Shown: positions 1 to 8,348, counted from the first letter of the stretch. The stretch is DNA of 10,546 bases from Euperipatoides rowelli (GCA_003024985.2 PXIH01S0030459.1); one strand, 5' to 3'. A program made the numbers and translations. Notes: a model not told the origin generated them from the sequence alone.

Positions 1-53
1 ATATGTCTCAGGTTCATCGAGCAGAAACCCACTCGACCATGGAACCGAGACAA
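1..53 (-). mobile_element. tRNA-derived SINE, 5' head only, cut by window start
   Basis: On the minus strand this reads as the head of the same SINE family found complete at 8397-8678 and partly at 10468-10546. It starts with TTGTCTCGG and has a Pol III box A-like TGGTCGAGTGG at 29-39. The rest of the element lies to the left of the window. Its 5' end falls at the first base of the homology between the two large duplicated copies, so it either inserted at that edge or marks it. The match to the other two copies is clear over the head, with scattered substitutions. Confidence 0.82.
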
Positions 54-180
54 CCATCTATTAAATGCTCTTATTTCAAATAAATATAGAAGTTAAAACT
101 ATTTGGCAAATACCGTCAAGGATTCTTTAGGAAATGCTTTAAAATTCAATTAAAATGTTTTTTTTTTTTGTCACAACCAA

Positions 181-475
181 AATAGTTATTTGTTAACACC
201 AGTTTCTTTTAAACAATGTACTTAAAAAAAACCTTTCTACAACGAATTTTCACCATTAGTTTTTCCAGGTGCATTTTTTAATACAGTATTAAAGAACAGT
301 AATAATATTAATACTTTTCTAAATAATGCACTTTGAAACACATTTGTGCAACGACTTTTCCACATTAGTTTTTCCAGGTGCATTTTTAGAACAGTATTAA
401 AAAACAGTATGTTCTAAACAATGCACCATAGAAAACTTTTGTACAACACATTTTCCACCTTATGAAGATTAGAAT
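181..475. repeat. ~106-bp tandem repeat with internal inverted repeats (copy A)
   Basis: Two full periods and one partial period are marked by recurring phrases: gtgcatttttt...acagtatta near 271 and 377, and aaacaatgcac or aaacaatgtac near 213, 322 and 418. The GTGCATTTTT and TGCACCTT parts are reverse complements of each other, so each period can fold into a hairpin of about 18-20 bp. No open reading frame runs through it. The same array occurs in copy B. Confidence 0.75.
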
Positions 476-1355
476 TAAAATTTGATATTCATAACCGTTG
501 TTACCTTTTGCCCCAAACGGAAAATACTACTCCGAATCGAAATGGGAAATAACCAATCCCAACTTCCAGGAGCCTATATATGTCTTGACCAGATCAGTCG
601 GTAGGATAGCCACACGACCAACCTGCCAGACTCATTAATCTTTATGTTTTGAATATTTACATTCAAATGATCTTTGGTTAGTTTCTTAAAAGTTTAAAAT
701 AAGCACACTAGAACAGTAGCTGCTGTAAAGACGCATGCTCTATAAAATTCACCTATGGTGTTAGCCTATATTTTTATATTATGTTTAATAGCCAAAATAT
801 CATTAATAAACTATGACTTATATTATAGGTTTGTACAAAAATCTGCTACATTTGAAGGGATACTAACAGATAAGTTTCTGCTATTTCCTTAACTAAATGG
901 TTTGGGACAAAAGAAGCAAATATTGTTTTGTAATTAATTTTATTATATTCTTTGTATTNATATTCTTTGTATTGTATAATAGTCATGGCATTTAGATAAT
1001 CCTCAATATATTTTTTTAATAAAATACAATGTATTGTTTTTAATAATAAATTGGTTCAATTTATTAAAATTTTTATTTAGCCAAATTAAATTTTTTTATT
1101 ATTAGCCTTTTCATGAAATTAATGAAGTCAAAACGTATATCGGTGAATAATATCTATTTGTCCCAAGTAAGCACGAAATTCGCACACAGGGCAAAATACG
1201 ACGTCACCCCCTTAAAATGAAAATTTTGTAAAGTTTTCTACTTTAATTCTATAATAACTATTATATTATTTGTTTTAACCAGCTCATTTCCATAAACTTA
1301 GATAATTGTTTTGTATTACACTAATATTATACAATTTTATCTATTTACTAACTTA
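476..1355. other. AT-rich non-coding stretch of duplication unit A
   Basis: I see no gene here. The stretch is conserved in copy B (about 4615-5465). It contains a possible very degraded tRNA-like fragment near 587-645 (see findings). It also has a local 15-bp duplication of a tattctttgtatt phrase that surrounds the only ambiguous base (959). Copy B has one copy of that phrase. Confidence 0.6.
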
Positions 1356-1360
1356 AAATG

Positions 1361-1393
1361 GTTGAAGTCCGTGTAACGGGCTTATTTGCTAGT
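1361..1393 (+). mobile_element. Helitron-like 3' terminus (hairpin + CTAG|T), unit A first
   Basis: The sequence TCCGT-GTA-ACGGG at 1368-1380 can form a short hairpin with one wobble pair. After an 8-nt spacer comes CTAG followed by T at 1389-1393. A short GC-rich hairpin about 10 nt before a terminal CTRR, followed by a host T, is the known 3' end layout of Helitrons. I find no matching 5' TC end and no Rep/helicase coding sequence, so this would be at most a non-autonomous remnant. It could also be an unrelated palindromic repeat. Confidence 0.3.
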
Positions 1394-1556
1394 ACTATTA
1401 TACTAATTGGAATAGCGTGTTCCGAATCCAGTATCAGCGCCATCTAACGGTTTATTTAAAAAAAAACGTTGGATGTGATCCGTGTCGGAACTAGTTTTAG
1501 AAACTTTAAGTGGTGTTTTCACTTAGATAAAAAGAGCTTAACAAAAAAAAAAAAAG

Positions 1557-1589
1557 TTTGATGCCCGTGTAACGGGTTTATTTGTTAGT
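1557..1589 (+). mobile_element. Helitron-like 3' terminus (hairpin + TTAG|T), unit A second
   Basis: This is a near-repeat of the motif 196 bp upstream. A perfect 5-bp hairpin CCCGT-GTA-ACGGG at 1564-1576 is followed by TTTATTTG and TTAG|T at 1585-1589. The two motifs agree over about 30 bp, so they are copies of one sequence, either two element ends or direct repeats flanking the piece between them. TTAG departs from the CTRR rule by one base. The Helitron reading is an inference. Confidence 0.3.
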
Positions 1590-1639
1590 ATACCGTATTT
1601 ATATTTAACTAACTTGAAGACCATATAAATGATGAAACG

Positions 1640-2700
1640 ATTCCCTCCCTTCCACCCGTTTTCCTCCCTCCTCCCGTTTATTCCAATATGAAAAAAATCT
1701 TATTGTAAAATTCTAAAAGATCAACCGTTCAAAGTGACTGACCACCCCCAGTTTTTGACAACCTCCCCATATTATTCACTCTACACCCAATTCCTCCCTC
1801 ACCTTGCTTCTGCTCCCTTCCCCTCCCCCTGTTTCTCCTCCTCCCCCATTGGTTTAAAAATCAATCAACCTTATTGCAAATTCTAAAAGATAAAACTCAA
1901 TACCCCATTTGTTTCAAATCGAAAAAATCTTATTTTCAAATTCAAAATTGACTGAAATTCACCCCCACCCTGTTATTGGTAACCCTCTCCAGGTTTCCCC
2001 TCCCCATAGACCCCCTGTTCCACCCTCAACCACCGCATTGATTTAAAAACGGATAAATTTTATTTACAAATAAAGTCAAAATCAAATACCCCATTTGTTT
2101 CAAAACGAAAAAAAAATTCTATTTTCAAATGATCAAACGTCCAAAATGTTTGAAATTCATTCCCCCAATTCTGCCCTTCCCCTGTTTTTCCCCTCCCCCA
2201 TTTTCTTCCCTCCCCCACTTCACCACTCTCCTTCTCCCCATTTTAACCTCTCTCCACGCCCATTGGTTTAAACATGAATATAATTTGGAAATTCTAAAAG
2301 TTAAAAGCCAATACTAATGATTTTCATCAAATTGTCTTGAAATCCAGAAATTTTATTTTCAAATTCTAAAAGATCAACCATCCAAAATGACTGAAATTCA
2401 CCTTTCCACCTTTCAATCATTTTTGACTCATTCATACCACATGTCTTTTCCCCTTCCCCCACTAACCCTAACCCCCTGGTTGGTTTAAAAATCAATAAAT
2501 CTTATTTGCAAATTCTAAAAGTTAAAACCCAATAACTCATTTATTTCGAATCGAAAATATATTATTTTCAAATGATCAACCGTCCAAAATGTTTGAAATT
2601 CATTCCATCCCCTCCACCTAGTTTTGGCCCCCTCATCCCATTCTCCCTCCCTCCCCTGTTATCCCCCCATCCCCACTTTACCTCCACCCCTCTTGTTTAA
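1640..2700 (+). repeat. Pyrimidine-rich minisatellite, long allele (copy A)
   Basis: C/T-rich blocks (runs such as cctccctcctccc, almost free of G) alternate with AT blocks built around attggtttaaaaatcaat, caaattctaaaag and gatcaaccgtccaaaatg. The marker attggttta recurs at 1848, 2037, 2262, 2479 and (degraded) 2692, so the period is about 190-225 bp. The short predicted ORFs at 2129-2317 (+) and 2301-2495 (-) lie inside this low-complexity array and are not credible genes. Copy B keeps only the first part of the array. Confidence 0.85.
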
Positions 2701-2830
2701 AAAGGAATAAATCTTATTTGCAAATTCCAATACTAATCATTTCCATCAAGTGGTATTGAATTCTAAACGCTACGTCATTTCCATGTGGTCTCAGAGGGAC
2801 AAAGTAGATTAATATAATGATATTTGTGTT

Positions 2831-2868
2831 TTCAAATAATCAAATTATTAACTATTTGATTATTTGAA
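2831..2868. repeat. AT-rich palindrome beside tRNA gene (copy A)
   Basis: Two perfect 14-bp inverted arms (ttcaaataatcaaa and its complement) at 2831-2844 and 2855-2868 enclose a 10-bp loop. It lies about 65 bp beyond the 3' end of the tRNA gene. The equivalent palindrome in copy B is the point where the large LINE inserted (left arm near 6152, right arm near 8899). Confidence 0.85.
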
Positions 2869-2909
2869 ATTAATATTAAATAAGCAAAAAAAAAAAAAAT
2901 ATAGATATG

Positions 2910-2918
2910 AAAAAAAAA
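2910..2918 (-). terminator. Pol III oligo-T terminator of tRNA-Arg copy A
   Basis: Nine consecutive A on the plus strand are T9 on the tRNA's sense strand, 14 nt beyond its 3' end. Oligo-T of four or more is the standard RNA polymerase III terminator. A second, longer T-run follows further on (2886-2899). Confidence 0.85.
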
Positions 2919-2932
2919 TAACATCCTAAATA

Positions 2933-3005
2933 CGTCCATGACAGGACTCGAACCTGCAATCTTCTGATTCGAAGTCAGACGCCTTATCCATTAGGCCACA
3001 TGGAC
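2933..3005 (-). tRNA. tRNA-Arg (anticodon UCG), copy A
   Basis: This is a 73-nt intronless tRNA gene decoding CGA-type arginine codons. On the minus strand the acceptor GTCCATG pairs with CATGGAC, with discriminator G. The D arm is GCCT-AATGGATA-AGGC and contains box A (TGGCCTAATGG). The anticodon stem TCTGA/TCAGA encloses the loop CTTCGAA, giving anticodon TCG. The T arm GCAGG-TTCGAGT-CCTGT holds box B (GGTTCGAGTCC). All four stems close, with one G-U pair in the T stem. CCA is not encoded, as expected for a eukaryotic gene. The T9 terminator follows 14 nt downstream. It is identical to the copy at 8933-9005 although the surrounding duplicated DNA has diverged, which argues that it is functional or kept alike by gene conversion. 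Confidence 0.97.
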
Positions 3006-3264
3006 TACTCAAAGACGTTGGAAGCAATATCCATTACATTCTTAATGGCAGTTCGATGATTAAAACTCCATTGCATTTTTTTAAAAAAAGGAATATCCCA
3101 AACTTTATTTGCTTAAACATTCTACTCAAATTACTGTATACATAAAATCAGTTTTACATAATATTGTTCTCAATTATTTCCATTTGAAGTCAAATAAGTT
3201 GTTAAGAAGTTAGAACATTTTTTTTTCAGCTATCTTGTTATCATCTTGTTATCTGGTGTTGTAC
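3006..3264. other. Upstream flank of tRNA-Arg copy A, non-coding
   Basis: The 5' flank of the tRNA gene has no coding sequence. It aligns with 9006-9240 in copy B, including the phrases atatcccaaactttattt and acattctactcaaatta. The first 9 bp next to the tRNA are identical in both copies and then the match weakens, so no upstream promoter element stands out beyond the internal A and B boxes. Confidence 0.7.
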
Positions 3265-3278
3265 AATATTCTTTAGAT

Positions 3279-4062
3279 AGAATCTTCATTTGAAACAAAC
3301 CATGGCTAATTTTATTTATAAATATAAATTAGGTATATTGCCTACACTAGAGTGATTAAAAACAATTGGTATGTTGCAAAATTCAATAGATAGATGTTTT
3401 TTTTTTTAAAAGGAGCCAGAAACATGGAAGCACTTATTTGTTGAATATAATAATGTACAAAATATGGTCAATGGCTATCGGAAGATGCTAGAACTAAAAT
3501 ATAAAATGTCATCCTTTATAAAAGGTGAGAATCGATCTCTCCTTCCAAAAAGGGTTTTGAAATATTCAATTATAATTTTGTTCTCAATTTGGAAGAAGAG
3601 ATGTGCAGTTTGTTTTGATAGTCATGAAAATAGATCTTTGAGGCTGATTATTGATTCTGAGCTTGAAAAGATAATCAAGGGATTTGTGGTTATTGACCGA
3701 GGCTCAAGTGTCCTTAATTTGGTATCAGGAATTATTCTTATTATAAGTTGGATTGAAATAATAAAATTAGTGTTTTCTCATTTTTATATTTTACTTCTTT
3801 ATATCTCTTGGTCGATTCTAACAGGCACTAATTTTTGTTAGTCATTACTATCGAAATCATTAGTATGTTTTTTTTTAATATTATCTTTTTTTTTGAACTT
3901 TACATCAGAAAACATCTTGGCCATATTTTATTTTCTTAACTAGTGAATCAAACTCTGCTAGTGATTGTTTGTAAGAACAATTTGAGAAATGTACTCATGA
4001 AAAAATTTATTGATATTTTATGATAAAGATGTATTCATTTTATTTTTTAATAAATAAAAAAA
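3279..4062 (+). mobile_element. 5'-truncated LINE (non-LTR retrotransposon) tail in copy A
   Basis: The insert is bounded by a 14-bp direct repeat aatattctttagat at 3265-3278 and 4063-4076 and ends in an A-rich tail (taaataaaaaaaa), the usual signature of target-primed reverse transcription. Copy B lacks it: homology runs straight across the site near 9240, so B is the empty allele. It contains only the last part of ORF2 (3405-3841) and about 220 bp of 3' UTR. Its 3' end differs from that of the LINE in copy B, so it is a different subfamily or family. Confidence 0.85.
3405..3841 (+). pseudogene. LINE ORF2 C-terminal remnant (decayed zinc knuckle + IWKxR tail)
   Basis: The frame opens after a TAA near 3402 and ends at TAG 3839-3841. 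An ATG at 3464 would give 125 residues, but the related sequence starts earlier: EPETWKHLFVEY at about 3408-3443 matches the ETxxHxxxxC end of the CCHC knuckle found at the C terminus of L1/Tx1-type LINE ORF2 proteins. Here the last Cys is Tyr and the upstream Cys residues are missing. About 50 residues later comes SIWKKRC, at the same distance from the His as GIWKLRC in the copy B LINE. The rest is hydrophobic and was not matched to anything. There is no reverse transcriptase domain. This is dead 5'-truncated sequence. An independent small gene is possible but unlikely given the TSD and poly-A tail. Confidence 0.65.
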
Positions 4063-4110
4063 AATATTCTTTAGATCTTGTGTGCATTATTTCCTGATAA
4101 AATTAATAAA

Positions 4111-4203
4111 GTATTGTATGAGGTCATGTTGAACATCTTGAGAAACGTTTTATTTTATTTTATTACAAATACAAAAAAAAAAATAAAAAAAAAGGAAAAT
4201 AAA
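4111..4203. other. Spacer between duplication copies, A-rich
   Basis: This is a short junction between the end of recognisable copy A homology and the start of copy B. It contains an oligo-A/AATAAA-like tract (4172-4203). I could not find its match at the right end of copy B, where other elements have inserted. It carries no gene. Confidence 0.5.
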
Positions 4204-4324
4204 CCATCTATTAAACGTTATTATTTCAAACAAATATAGAAGTTAAAACCATTTCGCAAATACCGCCAAGGATTCTTCAGGAAATGCTTCAAAATTCAAT
4301 TTTTTTTTTTTTTTTGTCACAACC

Positions 4325-4612
4325 AAAATGGTTATTTGTTAACACCAGTTTCTTTTAAACAATGTACTTTAAAAAACTTTTGTACAACGAATTTTCCCGC
4401 ATTAGTTTTTCCATGTGCATTTTTTAATACAGTATTAAAGAACAGTAATAATTAATACTTTTCTAAACAATGCACCTTGAAAAACATGTGGACAATGAAT
4501 TTTCCACATTAGTTTTTCAAGGTGCATTTTTTAGAACAGTATTAAAAAACAGTATTGTTCTAAACAATGCACCTTAGAAAACTTTTGTACAACAAATTTT
4601 CCACCTTATGAA
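4325..4612. repeat. ~106-bp tandem repeat (copy B)
   Basis: This is the counterpart of 181-475. The hairpin is best preserved here: aaggtgcattttttagaaca (4519-4538) is nearly the reverse complement of tgttctaaacaatgcacctt (4555-4574). The repeats gtgcattttttaatacagta near 4414 and gtgcattttttagaacagta near 4522 mark the period. Confidence 0.75.
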
Positions 4613-5470
4613 GATTAGAATTAAAATTTGATATTAATAACCTGTGTTACCTTTTGCCCAAAACGGAAAATACTATTCTGAATCGAACTGGGAAATAACC
4701 AATCCCAACTTCCAGTAGCCTATATATGTCTTGGCCAGATCAGTCGGTAGGATAGCCACACGACCAACCTGTCAGACTCATAAATCTTTATGTTTTGAAT
4801 ATTTACATTCAAATGATCTTTGGTTAGTTTTTCAAAAGTTTAAAATAATCACACTAGAACAGTAGATGCTGTAAAGACGCATGCTCTGTAAAAATTCACC
4901 TATGGTGTTAGCCTATATTTTATATTATGTTTCATAGCCAAAATATCATTAATAAACTGTGACATATTATAGGTTTGTACAAAAATCTGCTACATTTGAA
5001 GGGATACTAACAGATAACCTTCTGTTATTTCCTTAACTAAATGGTTTGAGATAAAAGAAGCAAATATTGTTTTGTAATTAATTTTATTATATTCTTTGTA
5101 TTGTATAATAGCCATTGCGTTTAGATAATCCTCAATATATATTTTTTTAATTAAGTACAATGTATTATTTTTAATAATAAATTGGTCCAATTTATTAAAA
5201 TTTTATTTAGCCAAATTAAAATTTTTTATTATTAGCCTTTTCATAAAATTAATGAAGTCAAAATGTATATCGGTGAATAATATCTATTTGTCCCAAGTAA
5301 GGACAAAATTTGCACACAGGACAAAAATACGACGTCACCCGTAAAGTTTTCTACTTTAATTATTATAATAACCATTATATTATTTTTTTTTAACCAGATT
5401 ATTTCCATAGACTTAGATAATTGTTACTGTATTACACTAATATTATACATTTTTATCTATTTACTAGCTT
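4613..5470. other. AT-rich non-coding stretch of duplication unit B
   Basis: This is homologous to 476-1355. I see no gene. It keeps the tRNA-like phrase agatcagtcggtaggatagc near 4737 and the tacgacgtcaccc phrase near 5327, both shared with copy A. Confidence 0.6.
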
Positions 5471-5474
5471 AAAA

Positions 5475-5509
5475 TGGTTGATGTCCGTGTAACAGGTTTA
5501 TTTGCTAGT
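5475..5509 (+). mobile_element. Helitron-like 3' terminus (CTAG|T), unit B first
   Basis: This is the copy B counterpart of 1361-1393. CTAG|T is preserved at 5505-5509. The hairpin is weakened because the right arm reads acagg in place of acggg. Loss of the pairing in one copy suggests that the hairpin is not under selection now. Confidence 0.28.
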
Positions 5510-5693
5510 ACTATTATACTAATTGGAATCGCGTGTTCCGAAGCCAGTATCAGCGCCATCTAACGGCTTATTCGAAGCGTTTAAAAAAAAACGCTGGATG
5601 TGTAATGGGCTTAAAAGATCGGTGTCGGAACTATTTTTAGAAACTTTATGTGGTGTTTTCTCTTAGATAAAAAGAGCTTAACAAAAAAAAATG

Positions 5694-5726
5694 TTTGATG
5701 CCCGTCTAACGGGTTTATTTGTTAGT
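5694..5726 (+). mobile_element. Helitron-like 3' terminus (TTAG|T), unit B second
   Basis: This is the counterpart of 1557-1589. CCCGT-CTA-ACGGG at 5701-5713 keeps its 5-bp stem with one loop substitution, followed by TTTATTTG and TTAG|T. The same caution applies as for the other three motifs. Confidence 0.28.
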
Positions 5727-5769
5727 ATACCGTATTTATATTGAACTAACTTGAAGACCATACAAATGA

Positions 5770-6070
5770 CGAAACGATTCCCTCCCCTCCACCCGTTTTC
5801 CTCCCTCCTCCCGTTTATTCCAATATGAAAAAAATCTTATTTTAAAATTCTAAAAGATCAACCGTTCAAAGTGACTGACCAACCCCCTACCCCCAGTTTT
5901 TGACACCTCCCCATATTATTCACTCTATCCCAAATTCCTCCCTCACCTTGCTTCTGCTCCCCCACCCTCCCCCTGTTTATCGTCCTCCCCCATTGGTTTA
6001 AAAGTCAATAAACCTAATTGCAAATTCTAAAAGTTAAAACCAGATACTAATCATTTTCATCAAGTGGTAT
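5770..6070 (+). repeat. Pyrimidine-rich minisatellite, short allele (copy B)
   Basis: This starts like the array in copy A (cctcccctccacccg, then the caatatgaaaaaaatcttatt phrase) and has one clear attggttta marker at 5992. It then goes directly to the terminal caagtggtattgaattc phrase that ends the array in copy A. About 700-850 bp of internal periods present in A are absent. Confidence 0.85.
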
Positions 6071-6249
6071 TGAATTCTAAACTCTACGTCATTTCTCTGT
6101 GGTCTCAGAGGGACAAATTAAGGCGATTATTATAATAGATATTTGTGTTTACAAATAATCAAAATACTACTCAGCCATATAGAGGTTAAAAGATGTTTGA
6201 GTCTTATTTTTTTTTATCCCAAAAAGACATGACTCAGGCTAGAGAGGTT

Positions 6250-7187
6250 ATGGAAGTGAACAGTTTTAGGCCAATTTCTGTAATCAACACTGATGCAAAT
6301 TTTTTTACCAAAATTTGAATGAAAAAATAAAAATCTATGGCTAGAATATTGTGCATCAGTATCAGTATGCTACTGAGGGCAGGAATATTCATATGGCATT
6401 GACATTGTTTCAGGCGTTTTTGGAGTACACTAAATATTTATAGACTTTAATAAAGCTTTTGATAAGGTTAACCATGTGGTACTTAAGAATGAGATTAAAA
6501 GATACTTTGGTCATACAAATTTGGCAAGAGGGTTGTTGAACGTGATTCACAATACCACATAGTATGATAAAATGGGTGATAACCTGCATGGGTCTATTGA
6601 AACTCATCGGGGCATTCCTCAGGGATCCCCACTATCGTCTGGCTTATATATAATTTATGTAAATCAACTGTTGATGGAGATAGACAAATTGAACATGGGA
6701 GTACATTTGCCATTTCTGGGTGATAAGTTAAATTATAATATCATATGTTGATGAGCTGATTATTTTTTTGGAGGACTATATTGATGTGCCGAAGGTGTTG
6801 GAGGTGATAAATAGGCTTGCAAATAGAACAGGATCTGATATAAATTTGACAAAATCTAAGTTCTATAGACAATGGTATGGAAAACCATTAGCTCCGTATT
6901 CGAATACTTTGACAAAAAAATTTTTAGGCCTTGCCTTTCCCTTTAGGGGAATGCAGTTTAGAAGAGAAGTTCAAACCAAACTATTTGAAAAGATATCCAA
7001 TCAACCAGAAATAATTAAAAATAGATACTTCTCATTAGTGAAGATAATAAATACCTTTATTATGCCTAAGCTGCTTTACTAAGCTTCCCATTTGACATAT
7101 ACGAAGAAATTTATAAACTTAATTTATAGTTGGTGTAATAGATTCTTATGGAAAACTAGGTTAATTCCTATATCTAGGGGACTTTAA
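6250..7187 (+). pseudogene. LINE reverse transcriptase domain, frameshifted remnant
   Basis: The RT motifs appear in the expected order. FRPISVINTD (6262-6291, frame 1) is the RT motif near domain 1. FIDFNKAFDKVNH from 6437 (frame 2) contains the conserved first catalytic Asp region. GIPQGSPLS at 6611-6637 (frame 2) is the PQGSPLSP-type motif. YVDE at 6744-6755 (frame 3) stands where the catalytic YADD/FADD should be, so both Asp of the pair are altered or lost (A to V, D to E). The frame 3 stretch 6738-7082 continues with KSKFY and a KFLGL segment, then a stop at 7080, and reads on to NRFLW near 7140 before a TAA at 7185. Stops or shifts at 6317, 6440, 6560, about 6749 and 7080 make it non-functional. 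The element would have copied its own RNA into DNA at a nicked target. Confidence 0.92.
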
Positions 7188-7640
7188 CTCAGACTTATAA
7201 TAAAGGCGGGCAAAGCTTGATTGAGCTGAATGACTTATGTACATCAGTGATATATAATAATATGGTTAATCTATTTAAGTGTCTAGAGGAACTGAAATAT
7301 CGTATGGAGATTCCTCTGTCAGATACCTGCCGCCGCAAGGGAACTTTGAATGGGAGGCTGCATTTAAATTTAACTCACAGATGAAGCCTGATATTAAGGA
7401 ATTTTTAGAAACTAGAGACCTGATTCAACATAATCAATAAGTTAAAATAAATAATATAAAACTATAAGGTCTTATACGGCAGTGTTGATACCGAATGTGA
7501 TGGTCCTTGCCTATGTAAGGACAAGGTCATGAAGAAGGAAGATTACTATCCGTATAATATTACTGACTTTTTGTATAAATTATTACATACAGCTCATTTA
7601 CCTACGATATACTAGCAGCAAAATACAATGTGAGATCTAA

Positions 7641-7922
7641 TATAAGTTCCATTTTTGTGATGAACTTGAAACTATGGAACATATCTTGTTTGATTGTATA
7701 GGGTTTTGGGGGATTAGAGATTTGGCAAGAACATTTTTTGGAATAGGTTTGCAGGGAATTAAACTGAATATGTTTATATTTTTGGCTGATTCAGGTGTAA
7801 CTTCAAGATATTATATACTTCTATTGCTTTAGGGTATATGGAAATTAAGATGTGTTACTGTGTTTCAAGGTGAGAAGCATATTACTAAACAGTATGTAAT
7901 AGCATTCATGGCCAAAAAGTAA
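7641..7922 (+). pseudogene. LINE ORF2 C-terminal zinc-knuckle region, remnant
   Basis: In frame 3, Cys at 7656, His at 7680 and Cys at 7695 (CDELETMEHILFDC) form C-x7-H-x4-C, the second half of the CCHC knuckle at the end of L1/Tx1-type ORF2 proteins. The first Cys would lie just upstream, where a TAA (7638) and probably a frame change occur; an out-of-frame QCE is visible. The frame then runs about 45 residues to TAG 7830, and continues with GIWKLRC to TAA 7920. The frame seems to carry on as VEDLKLAS up to the hAT insertion at 7946, and resumes as ASKIL on the other side. Function in the active element would be nucleic acid binding during target-primed reverse transcription. The layout matches the remnant at 3405-3841. 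Confidence 0.8.
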
Positions 7923-7945
7923 GTGGAGGATCTGAAGCTTGCAAG

Positions 7946-8266
7946 CAGTGCAGGATTTACGTATAAGCTAAACAAGCTATAGCTTAGGGCCCCCACTTTC
8001 TTGGGGGCCCCCAAAAAAAATTGTCCGAGTGAGCAATTGTCATATATACTTAAATATACTGTATACTGCAGCATTATTTGTTCCAATGCCGCACGTCCGG
8101 GACGTCCCAAATTCTTCACCCAATTTTAAATGGAACGTTTAAAGTATATAATTTCTTTTACAATAAACACGGGGATTCCCCTGTGTTGCTCCTACACTCG
8201 AGCATGCGCTGATGGGCCCCATATCTCAAATAGCTTAGGGCCTTATCAAGTCTAAATCCGGCACTG
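7946..8266. mobile_element. Non-autonomous hAT transposon (MITE), complete
   Basis: This 321-bp element begins CAGTGCAGGATTTA and ends with the complement of CAGTGCCGGATTTA, which are terminal inverted repeats beginning CAGTG as in many hAT elements. The subterminal parts also pair: tagcttagggcccc near 7979 and its partner ggggccc...ctaagcta near 8215-8240. It is flanked by an exact 8-bp direct repeat CTTGCAAG at 7938-7945 and 8267-8274, the hAT target-site length. It holds no transposase; the minus-strand frame 7865-8119 crosses its left border and is not a gene. It interrupts the 3' end of the LINE coding sequence, so it is younger than that LINE. Its orientation is arbitrary. Confidence 0.93.
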
Positions 8267-8282
8267 CTTGCAAGCAAAATTC

Positions 8283-8348
8283 TATAGGGAAAGATGGCTG
8301 ACAATATAGGGAAAGATGGCTGACAATATAGGGAAAGATGGCTGACAA
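8283..8348 (+). repeat. Three exact 22-bp tandem repeats
   Basis: The unit starts tatagggaaagatggctgac and occurs three times without change at 8283-8304, 8305-8326 and 8327-8348. It lies at the end of the LINE coding region or start of its 3' UTR. Exact identity within otherwise decayed sequence means that the expansion is recent. Confidence 0.97.

Larger units (their letters stand above)
54..4110. repeat. Large tandem duplication, copy A (with tRNA-Arg)
   Basis: This segment is repeated in the same orientation at 4204-9293. Matching landmarks are the start (accatctatta at 53 and 4203), the ~106-bp repeats (181-475 and 4325-4610), the phrase around 'ggataaccaatcccaac'-like sequence near 550 and 4695, the CTAG motifs (1389 and 5505), the pyrimidine-rich array, the tRNA gene and about 240 bp beyond it. 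Homology is last seen at the aaaattaataaag region near 4110. By eye the copies differ at several percent of positions plus many indels. Copy A differs from B mainly by a longer minisatellite and a LINE insertion at 3279-4062. Confidence 0.93.

Noticed and set aside
2129-2495. Short frames of 62 aa (+) and 64 aa (-) in the pyrimidine-rich region
   Set aside because: They lie in a C/T-rich tandem repeat. Their composition follows the repeat, they overlap on opposite strands, and other periods of the array do not keep them open.
1640-2760. CRISPR-like array
   Set aside because: The repeats are long, divergent and vary in period, the spacers are low-complexity pyrimidine tracts, and the context is a eukaryotic nuclear genome.
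4990-5190. 66-aa minus-strand frame
   Set aside because: AT-rich sequence with an Ile/Lys/Asn/Tyr-rich product and no motif. The homologous stretch in copy A (about 845-1045) has indels that break it.
6410-6607. 65-aa minus-strand frame
   Set aside because: It is antisense to recognisable reverse transcriptase coding sequence (FIDFNKAFDKVNH on the plus strand), so it is a shadow.
7865-8119. 84-aa minus-strand frame
   Set aside because: It crosses the border between the LINE and the hAT MITE at 7946, so it is an accidental fusion of two unrelated elements.
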